A stretch of DNA of 14,647 bases from Clostridia bacterium (lineage in GTDB: Bacteria; Bacillota_A; Clostridia; Christensenellales; Aristaeellaceae). Positions within the stretch are counted from its first letter, which is position 1; each line of letters starts with the position of its first letter. This document shows positions 1 to 6,663 of this stretch, one piece after another. The notes beneath the pieces were generated by a model. It searched no databases. It had not been told where the DNA came from and saw only the letters and a list, made by a program, of their open reading frames with translations. The stretch is from positions 1 to 14,647 of the forward strand of contig JAFQGN010000023.1 in the NCBI GenBank assembly GCA_017398245.1, in the 5' to 3' direction. Both the position numbers and the translations under genes were made by a program.

Positions 1-906
1 GCTGATCTTCGCCCTCTGGCCGTAGCCCGGGTGCCTCCAGCCGTATACCATCACCCACGCGCCGGAGGAGTGCTTCAGAATATGCGGTGGAGAGCCGTGG
101 ATGCCCATATCCTCCGCCGTGGTCCAAGTCTTGCCGCCGTCGGCGGACCTGGTCTGGAACACGCCCAGGTTTCCGCCCTCTTCCTGCGGGTAATGGTAGC
201 GGATATATCCGCGCAGAGTGCCGTCGGCGCACTGCGCCACATGCGGCTCGTGGAACTGATCGATGCTCGTCCCCTCCGGCAGCGGCACAAGGCCGATCTC
301 CTGCCATGTATCGCCGTTATCCTCGCTCACGGCGCAGGCCACGTCTGCAAAAGGCCTCGTCAGCCCTGCAGGGAACTGCTTGCCCAGATACAGCAGCCGC
401 CCATCGGAAAGCACGATAGGCCCGTGCGGCGTGGAAAGCGGGCAGCGCACCTTGCTATGCCATGTCTTGCCGCCGTCGTCGCTGCGCTGCGTCCAGCTGC
501 CCTGATGCGCGATGGCGGTCTCATCGTCCACCGCGTTCATATCCTTCTCGATCTCGGCAAACTCCTCCGGCGAAAACTGCTTTTGCAGCTGGTCGTGGAA
601 GATGCGCGGATCCAGCGAAAACCACGTCGCCAGCAGTCCGCCGTCCGGCAGCGCGGTCAGGCCCACGTCGCGGTCGTCCAGCGGCGAATTGTGGATCACC
701 ACCGGCTCGCCGAACCCTTTTTCGATATTCCCGTACCAGAGCACGGTCTTCCCCCACGGGTCTATATGATGCCTGCGCAGGCCGCTCGCGCCGACGGCGA
801 TGGTGCCGCCTTTCAGCACCGCCGCGGAAGGCCAGCCGAAATACCCGTCTTTGCGCTCCGGCATACGGCAAACGACGCCATGCTGCGCCTGAACATGCTT
901 TGTCAT
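1..906 (-). CDS. Sialidase-fold (BNR/Asp-box) protein, 3' end cut off by the window edge
   Basis: The reading frame is open from an ATG at 906 to the left edge, giving 302 residues with no stop, so the gene continues outside the window. Three Asp-box motifs (S-x-D-x-G-x-T-W) are visible: SDDGGKTW at residues 142-149, SEDNGDTW at 194-201 and SADGGKTW at 254-261. They mark blades of a six-bladed beta-propeller as in GH33 sialidases and related glycosidases. The start is fixed by an in-frame TGA eight codons upstream and a GAGGG ribosome site seven bases before the ATG. No signal peptide or membrane segment is seen, so a cytoplasmic protein is likely. An RMP tripeptide at 14-16 weakly recalls the FRIP motif of true sialidases, but the match is poor, so substrate and even enzymatic activity are uncertain. 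It is divergent from the phosphodiesterase gene at 1136. Confidence 0.85.
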   Translation of the reverse strand, partial: MTKHVQAQHGVVCRMPERKDGYFGWPSAAVLKGGTIAVGASGLRRHHIDPWGKTVLWYGNIEKGFGEPVVIHNSPLDDRDVGLTALPDGGLLATWFSLDPRIFHDQLQKQFSPEEFAEIEKDMNAVDDETAIAHQGSWTQRSDDGGKTWHSKVRCPLSTPHGPIVLSDGRLLYLGKQFPAGLTRPFADVACAVSEDNGDTWQEIGLVPLPEGTSIDQFHEPHVAQCADGTLRGYIRYHYPQEEGGNLGVFQTRSADGGKTWTTAEDMGIHGSPPHILKHSSGAWVMVYGWRHPGYGQRAKIS

Positions 907-950
907 GATCCATCCCTCGTTTCCTCAGCCAATGGCCGGATCTCACCATA

Positions 951-979
951 AGTATACCCCCGCATCCGCCCGCGGGCAA
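951..979 (-). promoter_or_regulatory. Sigma-A-like promoter for the sialidase-fold gene
   Basis: On the minus strand a -35 TTGCCC (974-979) is followed after 17 bases by a -10 TATACT (951-956). These match consensus at 4/6 and 5/6. The -10 lies about 45 bases upstream of the ATG at 906, leaving a short leader with the GAGGG ribosome site. Assignment is by sequence match only. Confidence 0.6.
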
Positions 980-1067
980 GGGGTATTTTCCACCGCGTCC
1001 GCATCTTTTCCCGCAATACCGGCGCGCGCTCTATGGCATGCGCCTACCCCCGCGCCGTGCGCAGAAA

Positions 1068-1096
1068 TTGCTTTTTTCGGCCCCATGTGCTATATT
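1068..1096 (+). promoter_or_regulatory. Extended -10 promoter for the phosphodiesterase gene
   Basis: A weak -35 TTGCTT (1068-1073) sits 17 bases before TATATT (1091-1096). The -10 is preceded by TGC, the TGn extended -10 element, which can compensate for the poor -35. The ATG is 40 bases further on, with an AGGAGGGG ribosome site at 1123-1130. This promoter is divergent from the one at 951-979, with about 90 bases between the two -35 elements. Confidence 0.6.
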
Positions 1097-1135
1097 CATC
1101 CGTAGGAACCAAATCCGATCCCAGGAGGGGTTATT

Positions 1136-1912
1136 ATGGAAAACAAAGTCGTCCTTGTCCTTGTCGACGGAATGCGTCCCGACGGCTTCCTCGGCTGCGG
1201 ACATCCGTTCGCGCAGAAGCTGGTTTCCCTCGCTTCCCACGCGCTCGATGCGCAGACTGTCATGCCCTCTGTCACTCTGCCATGTCACATGTCCCTCTTC
1301 CACAGCGTGGATCCGGACCGGCACGGCATCCTTACCAATACCTACGTCCCGCAGGTGCGCCCCATCGTGGGCCTGATCGATCAGCTCGATCAGTTCGGCA
1401 AAAAATGCGCCTTCTTCAACACCTGGGAAGAACTGCGCGACCTGTGCCGCCCGGACCACCTGCACACCTATGTGGTCTATAACCAGCATAAACAGGAGGA
1501 CACCGACACCAAGATCACCGCTGCCGCGATCGACTACATCCGCGCCGAGCAGCCCGATTTCCTCTTCCTCTATCTTGGCGAAACGGACGAAGTGGGCGGC
1601 CACAGCGCAGGCTGGATGAGCGAAACCTACATGGGCAGCGTGCACAAGGCGCTCGGCTGCATTGAAAAGCTGCATGCCAGCCTGCCCGAGGGCTACACTC
1701 TCATCGTCACGGCCGATCACGGCGGGCACGATCGCAGCCACGGCACCGACATGCCCGAGGATATGACCATCCCGATCTGCTTCTGCGGCCCGGATTTCGA
1801 GCCCGGCAAGGCGCTGGAAAACGTCTCCATCAAGGATATCGCGCCCACCGTCGCAAAGCTTCTGGGCGTCCCCTCCGTGCGCGAATGGGAAGGAACGCCC
1901 CGCTGCAAATAA
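1136..1912 (+). CDS. Alkaline phosphatase superfamily phosphodiesterase/pyrophosphatase-like protein
   Basis: 258 residues, similar to the type I phosphodiesterase/nucleotide pyrophosphatase (ENPP-like) branch of the alkaline phosphatase superfamily. Visible metal and catalytic motifs are D11 in VDGMRPDG, the candidate nucleophile T47 in PSVTLPCHMS, D151 and H156 in GETDEVGGH, D194-H195 in TADHGGH, and H202. The two-metal set is therefore complete and the protein is probably an active phosphoesterase on a small phosphodiester, phosphonate or similar substrate that cannot be named from sequence. There is no signal peptide or membrane anchor, so it should be cytoplasmic, unlike many ENPP proteins. 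It is short for the family, with only a small cap region (about residues 60-130). The start has an AGGAGGGG ribosome site five bases away. It is a single-gene unit with its own promoter and terminator. A role with the neighbouring sialidase-fold gene is possible but inferred only from the shared promoter region. Confidence 0.88.
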   Translation: MENKVVLVLVDGMRPDGFLGCGHPFAQKLVSLASHALDAQTVMPSVTLPCHMSLFHSVDPDRHGILTNTYVPQVRPIVGLIDQLDQFGKKCAFFNTWEELRDLCRPDHLHTYVVYNQHKQEDTDTKITAAAIDYIRAEQPDFLFLYLGETDEVGGHSAGWMSETYMGSVHKALGCIEKLHASLPEGYTLIVTADHGGHDRSHGTDMPEDMTIPICFCGPDFEPGKALENVSIKDIAPTVAKLLGVPSVREWEGTPRCK

Positions 1913-1918
1913 GCCCCT

Positions 1919-1999
1919 GCAGGCCCCTGTGCGTACCGCAGCCCCGATTGCGAATGTATCGGCTGCGATACGCTGACTGCAGCCGCAGGCCCCTGTGCG
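1919..1999. repeat. 15-base direct repeat pair (GCAGGCCCCTGTGCG)
   Basis: The identical 15-mer occurs at 1919-1933 and 1985-1999. The second copy supplies the left arm of the terminator hairpin, so the first copy could compete for the same right arm at 2011-2021. The two copies are 66 bases apart and enclose the inverted repeat. Confidence 0.7.
1931..1973. repeat. 13-base imperfect inverted repeat downstream of the phosphodiesterase gene
   Basis: GCGTACCGCAGCC (1931-1943) pairs with GGCTGCGATACGC (1961-1973) with a single C-A mismatch around a 17-base loop. A competing perfect six-base hairpin, GTATCG (1956-1961) with CGATAC (1966-1971) and loop GCTG, lies inside it. The element sits between the stop codon at 1912 and the terminator at 1989, so it may stabilise the 3' end of the transcript. 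No known family was recognised. Confidence 0.6.
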
Positions 2000-2028
2000 A
2001 GAGACCATCCCGCGCAGGGGCTTTTATT
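1989..2028 (+). terminator. Rho-independent terminator of the phosphodiesterase gene
   Basis: GCCCCTGTGCG (1989-1999) pairs with CGCGCAGGGGC (2011-2021), 11 base pairs including one G-T, around an 11-base loop. TTTTATT follows at 2022-2028. The T-tract overlaps the stop codon of the convergent acetyltransferase gene (2024-2026), so the two 3' ends abut. The reverse strand has no T-tract after the hairpin, so it works mainly for the plus strand. Confidence 0.85.
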
Positions 2029-2464
2029 CTACCGTGAACCCCGTCCACTCGATCTTGTTGTATTGCATCACATCTTCCGCCTTTTCCATGCCGATCCTCT
2101 CATAAAAAGGCACCGCATCCTCGTTGGCGATCAGGTACACGGCAATGTCCCGTTCCCCTCCGGCGATCTCGTGCGCAGCGCGCATCAGCCGCCTGCCAAT
2201 GCCCTGCCTCGCATATTCCCTGTCCACGCCGAGATCGGTCACATACAGCCAATAGGCAAAATCGGTCAGCCCGAACAGCACGCCCACCGCCTTCCCTTCT
2301 CCGTTCCGAGCCACAAGACTGATCGAAACATTGGCCACGAGCTTTTGGATGCGCTCCTCAAACCGCTCCTTCGGGTACTGGCTGCCAAGGTCTGTCCTTT
2401 TCAAAAAATCGATATATTCTGCGGCCGAAATCCTCTCCTGTTCGATCCGGATCTGCGTAACCAT
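2024..2464 (-). CDS. GNAT-family N-acetyltransferase
   Basis: 146 residues with the GNAT fold pattern. The acetyl-CoA binding motif A is seen in the run around REYARQGIGRRLM (about residues 80-92 from the chosen start), with the R/Q-x-x-G-x-G signature, preceded by a beta-4 strand (WLYVTDLGV) and followed by an NEDAVPFYERIGM motif B near the end. The substrate is not evident. The frame could start at an ATG at 2479, but an AAAGGAG ribosome site at 2470-2476 lies between that ATG and the one at 2464, so 2464 is preferred. The gene directly follows the terminator of the large polysaccharide operon, with only 21 bases between the T-tract and the start codon. It has no obvious promoter of its own and may be read by leak-through. 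It converges on the phosphodiesterase gene. Confidence 0.88.
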   Translation of the reverse strand: MVTQIRIEQERISAAEYIDFLKRTDLGSQYPKERFEERIQKLVANVSISLVARNGEGKAVGVLFGLTDFAYWLYVTDLGVDREYARQGIGRRLMRAAHEIAGGERDIAVYLIANEDAVPFYERIGMEKAEDVMQYNKIEWTGFTVE

Positions 2465-2469
2465 ATTTG

Positions 2470-2476
2470 CTCCTTT
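2470..2476 (-). promoter_or_regulatory. Ribosome binding site that fixes the GNAT start
   Basis: AAAGGAG on the minus strand, five bases before the ATG at 2464. The alternative upstream ATG (2479) lies on the wrong side of it, which argues for the shorter protein. Confidence 0.75.
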
Positions 2477-2485
2477 CATTTTTCC

Positions 2486-2529
2486 AAAAACGGCGGGCCT
2501 ACAGCGTTTTTCGCCGAAGGCCCGCCGTT
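2486..2529 (-). terminator. Rho-independent terminator ending the polysaccharide operon
   Basis: On the minus strand AACGGCGGGCCT pairs perfectly with AGGCCCGCCGTT over 12 base pairs (arms at 2518-2529 and 2489-2500) around a 17-base loop, and the T-run continues to 2486. It begins three bases after the stop codon of the DHHW gene. It is the only strong terminator seen between the right edge and this point. Confidence 0.9.
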
Positions 2530-2532
2530 ATC

Positions 2533-4101
2533 TTAAGCTGTTTTTACCGTATACACTGCCGGCGGGTACTGGTACGTCCCGTCCTGCGAGATCACATGCA
2601 CGGCGATCTGCCCGGCGTCGATCAGCTTCTGCGTGTCCAGTATCGCGGTATATCCGCTGCAAAGATACGCATCGTTCTGGAAATAGGCGGCCACGGAATC
2701 GCGCTCCTTGCCGTATTCGGCCTCGAACAATTCCCCGCCCACTTCGATGATCACGCGCCCGGCCACGCTGCCCGCCAGCGGGTCCAGCGCCCAGCCTTCC
2801 ATATAGCTGCGCGTATTGCCGGCCTGCACCCAGATCGTGCCCTCCGACGCGATCACATCGTCGCAATAATCCAGATACTGGTATCCCCACTCCGCGTCGA
2901 CGGCGATCTCCATCCCCTCCAGCACATCGCCGGAAAGGGCGTTCGCACTTTGCTTGATGCGCGTCGCGCACGCATCGAACAGGCTGAATTCATAATCCAG
3001 CATGCGCTCCGCGCTTTCGATGATCACCACGTCGAACTGTTCCTTCTGCAAAACGTCCGCCAGCACGGGCAGGTCGGCCGAGTGCAGGAACATCGTCTTC
3101 GAAAAGCTCTGCGGCAGCGCCTCAAACATGGCCACGGAATAGCTGTCGCCAACGTACAGAAGCGAGGGCAGGCTTTCGTCCGCGTTCTCGTAATATTTCT
3201 TGTACGTATCCGGGTTCTTGTTGAAGCTCAGAAACGGGAACGCGTCCAGCTTCTCCGGCATAAGGGCAATGGCGTCGCGCCGTTCAGAATACACGGAATA
3301 CGCCGTTTCTGAGATCCACACGCCGCTGTTGAACAGAGCCTGGTCCGTATATTCGGTGATCGTGCATTCCTCCAGCGGCGTCCACTGCGCCTCGACGCCC
3401 ATGTCCTTGAGCTCCTGCATGATGCGCTCGTAGCCGATATAGCCGCCCAGCATGTTCCAGTGCGCATTGTCCACGCGCGGAGAATACACATCCCCCTTTT
3501 CCTTCGCCGAAACGAGCGCGTCCTCCAGCGTGATGGCGCGGATGCCCGCATGCTCGCGCAGATAGCCCAGCAGCTGCTGCGTCCTCTTCGTTTCGGAAAG
3601 CACGTTCACCATTTCCGTGTACTTTTCGGGGTACACGGTCTTTTTATCCGGCGCGATCACAAACAGGAACTGCGCCCCCTGCTCATCCACAAATTCGGCA
3701 ACCGTCGCAACATCCTGCGCGACAGCTTCCAGCTTTTCTTCCGCCAGCAGGTTCGTTCCGCTGTAATCGTCCAGAATATCCTCGGTATAGTAGTACATCC
3801 AGCCGTCCTTGCCGATGAGCGTGTCGTATTTGCTGCTCAGGCCGAATGCATGGTAGTCGATCAGCGTGTCCGCCTTCGTGGCCAGCGCCCGCCCGCCGAT
3901 ATTATCGTTGATCCAGCTGTTGAACTGCGCGGCATCGAAGGTCCATTTGCCCTCCGTGCGCAGCTGCGGGAACATGGCCAGATACCGGTTCTCGTCCACC
4001 GAGATCTTTCCGCCCTCGAAATCCGCCGTAAGCAGGGGCACGGTCATCGCCGCAAGGAACGCCGCCACGAGCAAAACGTTCAATACCTTATGAAAACGCA
4101 T
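2533..4101 (-). CDS. DHHW/AlgX-like SGNH-type polysaccharide O-acetylation protein with C-terminal beta-domain
   Basis: 522 residues. Residues 5-25 form a signal peptide or N-terminal anchor, so the body lies outside the membrane. The central region resembles the DHHW and AlgX/AlgJ families, which move acetyl groups onto exported polysaccharide together with an AlgI-type MBOAT protein. A GDSYS motif at 318-322 supplies the likely catalytic S320, and VDNAHWN at 210-216 corresponds to the family D-x-H-W signature with H214. The Asp is one place early and the aligned position is Asn, a possible deviation. Residues about 425-522, beginning near GWALDPLAG, look like a separate beta-sandwich domain, perhaps sugar binding as in AlgX. 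The frame is open far upstream to 4563, but the ATG at 4101 has AAGGAGG six bases before it and starts the signal peptide. The MBOAT gene ends 14 bases upstream. It is the last gene of the operon. Confidence 0.85.
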   Translation of the reverse strand: MRFHKVLNVLLVAAFLAAMTVPLLTADFEGGKISVDENRYLAMFPQLRTEGKWTFDAAQFNSWINDNIGGRALATKADTLIDYHAFGLSSKYDTLIGKDGWMYYYTEDILDDYSGTNLLAEEKLEAVAQDVATVAEFVDEQGAQFLFVIAPDKKTVYPEKYTEMVNVLSETKRTQQLLGYLREHAGIRAITLEDALVSAKEKGDVYSPRVDNAHWNMLGGYIGYERIMQELKDMGVEAQWTPLEECTITEYTDQALFNSGVWISETAYSVYSERRDAIALMPEKLDAFPFLSFNKNPDTYKKYYENADESLPSLLYVGDSYSVAMFEALPQSFSKTMFLHSADLPVLADVLQKEQFDVVIIESAERMLDYEFSLFDACATRIKQSANALSGDVLEGMEIAVDAEWGYQYLDYCDDVIASEGTIWVQAGNTRSYMEGWALDPLAGSVAGRVIIEVGGELFEAEYGKERDSVAAYFQNDAYLCSGYTAILDTQKLIDAGQIAVHVISQDGTYQYPPAVYTVKTA

Positions 4102-4107
4102 GGGCAG

Positions 4108-4114
4108 CCTCCTT
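4108..4114 (-). promoter_or_regulatory. Strong ribosome binding site that fixes the DHHW gene start
   Basis: AAGGAGG on the minus strand with a six-base spacer to the ATG at 4101. It lies just after the MBOAT stop codon (4116-4118) and rules out the longer in-frame extension into that gene. Confidence 0.85.
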
Positions 4115-4115
4115 T

Positions 4116-5522
4116 TTAGAACTGGAAGTAGATAAACGAAGTGTAGGTCGAGGTCATCGCCAGCATCACGCTCAGCGCCAGCATGACGATCACCGCAACA
4201 AAGCGCACGCTCAGCCAAAGGTAGGTCCCGTCCAGCGCCTTTGCCGCCTTCGGGAAGAACTTCGCCCATGGAACAGCGGCCAGCAGGCCGATCACTGTGA
4301 TCAGCGCCACCTTGTTGGTATAGAACCAGCCCAGCCTGTACTGCACGGCCGCGCCCTGCGCCATGCCGAACATCGCCGCGATGTACTCCAGCGCGCCGGA
4401 AAGGCTGCTTGCGCGGAAGAACACCCAGCCGACCATCACCAGCAGCATCGTCACCGCCCACTGTACCATCGCGGGGATCTTCTGGTGCAGGCCCTTTTTC
4501 ATCAGAACCTTTTCCAGCATGTTGAACGCGCCGTGGAACACGCCCCACACAATAAAGTTCCACGCCGAGCCGTGCCAGATGCCGGTCACCAAAAAGACCA
4601 CCGACAGGTTGAAATACTGGTTTCCCCTGCGGTTGCCGCCCAGCGGGATGTAGATATAATCCTTAAACCAGCTGGAAAGCGAAATATGCCACCTGCGCCA
4701 GAACTCGGTAATCGATCGGGAAATATACGGGTAATTGAAGTTTTCCGTCAGATGGAAGCCGAACATGCGCCCAAGGCCGATGGCCATATCGGTGTATCCG
4801 CAAAAATCGAAGTAGATCTGCAGCGAATAGGCCAGAATACCGCCCCAGGCCAGCGCGGCGTTCATGCCCGAAGGGTCCAGCGCGAAGATCGGATCGGCCA
4901 CCGCGCCCAGCGTATCGGCGATCAGCAGCTTTTTCGTCAGGCCCACCACAAAGCGCACCACGCCCTCGGCCATGTCCTCGCCGCTCGTGCTGCGCTCGCT
5001 CAGCTCGGCCTCCATGTCGCCGTAGCGCATGATGGGGCCCTGCGTCAGCTTCGGGAAAAACGCAAAATACAGCGCGGTCTTTACAAGGCTGCGCTGCGGC
5101 TGCACCTTCTGCCGGTATACGTCCGTCAGATAGGAAATGCTCTGGAACACGAAAAACGAAATGCCCACCGGCAGCACGATATCGCGCATCGCGATCGACG
5201 CGCCTGCCACATGGTTCACGGTATCGATCAGGAAATTTGTGTACTTGAAGTACACCAGTATCCCCGCGTCCAGCACGACTGCCAGCGCAAGCACGGCCTT
5301 CGCCGCCGCGCCCTTGCCCATTTTGCCGATCAGCAGCGCGCCGAAATACGATATCGCGATCACAGCCAGCAGCACCGGCACGGCCTTGAGCTCCGCCCAC
5401 GCAAAGAACGCCAGCGAAGCCGCCAGCAAAAACACATTGCGCAGCTCTTTGCGGAGGATATGATACCCGGCGATCACCAGCGGTAAAAACAAAAACAGGA
5501 AAATATTGGATGAAAAGGCCAT
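4116..5522 (-). CDS. AlgI-like MBOAT O-acyltransferase
   Basis: 468 residues, the normal length for AlgI/PatA-type membrane-bound O-acyltransferases. About ten hydrophobic segments are spread over the protein. Diagnostic motifs are QIYFDFCGYTDMAIGLGRMFG (split here by description, residues 235-255), FWRRWHISLSSWFKDYIYIPLGGNR (274-298, key residues W275, H279, P293) and GIWHGSAWNF with the probable catalytic H317, followed by H330 in WGVFHG. The family passes acetyl or similar groups from the cytoplasm across the membrane to a partner that modifies polysaccharide outside. Here the partner is presumably the DHHW protein encoded next. The ATG at 5522 has a GGGAGGAG ribosome site four bases upstream and lies 13 bases after the GT2 stop codon. 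The acylated polymer is inferred to be the one exported by the ABC transporter of this operon. Confidence 0.93.
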   Translation of the reverse strand: MAFSSNIFLFLFLPLVIAGYHILRKELRNVFLLAASLAFFAWAELKAVPVLLAVIAISYFGALLIGKMGKGAAAKAVLALAVVLDAGILVYFKYTNFLIDTVNHVAGASIAMRDIVLPVGISFFVFQSISYLTDVYRQKVQPQRSLVKTALYFAFFPKLTQGPIMRYGDMEAELSERSTSGEDMAEGVVRFVVGLTKKLLIADTLGAVADPIFALDPSGMNAALAWGGILAYSLQIYFDFCGYTDMAIGLGRMFGFHLTENFNYPYISRSITEFWRRWHISLSSWFKDYIYIPLGGNRRGNQYFNLSVVFLVTGIWHGSAWNFIVWGVFHGAFNMLEKVLMKKGLHQKIPAMVQWAVTMLLVMVGWVFFRASSLSGALEYIAAMFGMAQGAAVQYRLGWFYTNKVALITVIGLLAAVPWAKFFPKAAKALDGTYLWLSVRFVAVIVMLALSVMLAMTSTYTSFIYFQF

Positions 5523-5535
5523 TTTTCTCCTCCCC

Positions 5536-6663
5536 TCAGCGCCGGATCAGCCCGTAGCATTTCGCCGCCGCGTTGTACACGCGCGGATAGCGCCTGAGCA
5601 GCTTTTTGATCAGAATCTTGACCATCTGCCGGCCGGGGATGCTTTCGGCGATAAACGCCGGGTCTTCCATTTCCAGAATGGGCAGCGTTTCCAGATGATA
5701 GTAGTTCATCTGCGTCACGCCGTAGGTATTGCGCAGCACCAGGCGCGTCTCCTCGTTGTCCAGAAGGTTTGCCAGCATTTTCATGCCCGCCGGGCGCGCA
5801 GCATGCCCCCAGAAGCCGGGCTGGATCATCAACAGTGCCTTTTCGCACAGAAGATCCTCGTGCCTGCGCGTGCCGGGGCGCACGAAATCGTCGCTGAACG
5901 CCTCGATGAACATTTCGTCCGAAACCCCGTCGAAAAACGTTCCCAGCACATCCGCCGTCTCAAAATAGGAGCGGATGGTGTTGCCCGTCGTCTTCGCGCT
6001 CACATTGCCGCCCAGCAGCGCGTGCCGGTAGTCCATCAGCTTCTCTTCCAGCACATAGATCGGGTACTTTTTCACAATGCGGATCCACAGATCGTAATCC
6101 TGCAGCTGCACCAGCGAATTCCGATACCCGCCCACCTCCAGCGCCACCTCTTTGGGGAACACGGCGCTCGGATGGCACACAAGGCAGCCGCGGCTGTAAA
6201 AATCGTGCAGCCACTGCGCGCGGGAGCGGTTCGGCGAATGGAACAGGTCCACAAACATGCTCTCCTGCGCGCTGAGGGTACGATCCTCCTCATCCACCAC
6301 GTTCACCCATGTGAACGACGCGCCGCACTGCGGGTTTTTCTGCATATAGCCGATCTGCTTTTTGAGCTTGTCCGGGTACCAGCAGTCGTCGCTGTCCAGC
6401 CGGGCGATGTACTTGCCCCGCGCCTGTGCGATGCCCGTGTTCAGCCCGATGCAGATATGCTCGTTCTGCGCAAACTCGATCACGCGGATGCGCTCGTCGG
6501 AAAATTTGGCGATCTCCTCTTTGGAATTGTCCGTGGAGGCGTCCTCGATGATCAGCAGCTCAAAATCGGCCATCGTCTGCCTGAGCACGCTTTCGATCGC
6601 CTTGCCAATGAACCGCCCGCCGTTATGGTTGGGCATCAGCACCGTTACAAGCGGCTGTTTCAC
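5536..6663 (-). CDS. Family 2 glycosyltransferase
   Basis: 375 residues with a GT-A fold in the N-terminal 210 or so. It opens with VTVLMPNHNGGRFIG, followed by EDASTDNS (40-47) for nucleotide binding and DSDD at 90-93 for the metal and sugar nucleotide. A later QDYDLWIRI run (about 196-204) matches the family's acceptor-side acid region. It has no membrane segment and probably works at the inner face on the growing polysaccharide; donor and linkage cannot be named. The start is a GTG at 6663 overlapping the TGA of the rgpF-like gene by four bases (GTGA), which indicates translational coupling, with AAAGGAG and AGGAG sites just upstream. The C-terminal 160 residues are helical-looking and not recognised. 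Confidence 0.9.
   Translation of the reverse strand: MKQPLVTVLMPNHNGGRFIGKAIESVLRQTMADFELLIIEDASTDNSKEEIAKFSDERIRVIEFAQNEHICIGLNTGIAQARGKYIARLDSDDCWYPDKLKKQIGYMQKNPQCGASFTWVNVVDEEDRTLSAQESMFVDLFHSPNRSRAQWLHDFYSRGCLVCHPSAVFPKEVALEVGGYRNSLVQLQDYDLWIRIVKKYPIYVLEEKLMDYRHALLGGNVSAKTTGNTIRSYFETADVLGTFFDGVSDEMFIEAFSDDFVRPGTRRHEDLLCEKALLMIQPGFWGHAARPAGMKMLANLLDNEETRLVLRNTYGVTQMNYYHLETLPILEMEDPAFIAESIPGRQMVKILIKKLLRRYPRVYNAAAKCYGLIRR

Noticed and set aside
31..951. 306-codon plus-strand open frame
   Set aside because: It is antisense to the sialidase-fold gene, whose three Asp-boxes are clear on the minus strand. The plus frame has Arg/His/Ala-rich shadow composition and no ribosome site.
521..979. 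152-codon minus-strand frame over the sialidase-fold start
   Set aside because: It is a +1 shadow of the real frame starting at 906, with Arg/Gly/Ala-rich sequence and no domain.
1031..2008. 325-codon minus-strand frame opposite the phosphodiesterase
   Set aside because: The plus-strand gene has complete metal-site motifs, promoter, ribosome site and terminator. The opposite frame has none of these.
2491..2527. Hairpin as an attachment site or small RNA
   Set aside because: A perfect GC stem followed by a T-run three bases after a stop codon is a standard terminator.
4102..4563. N-terminal extension of the DHHW gene to 4563
   Set aside because: The extension overlaps the MBOAT coding region in a shadow frame. 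AAGGAGG and a signal peptide mark the start at 4101.
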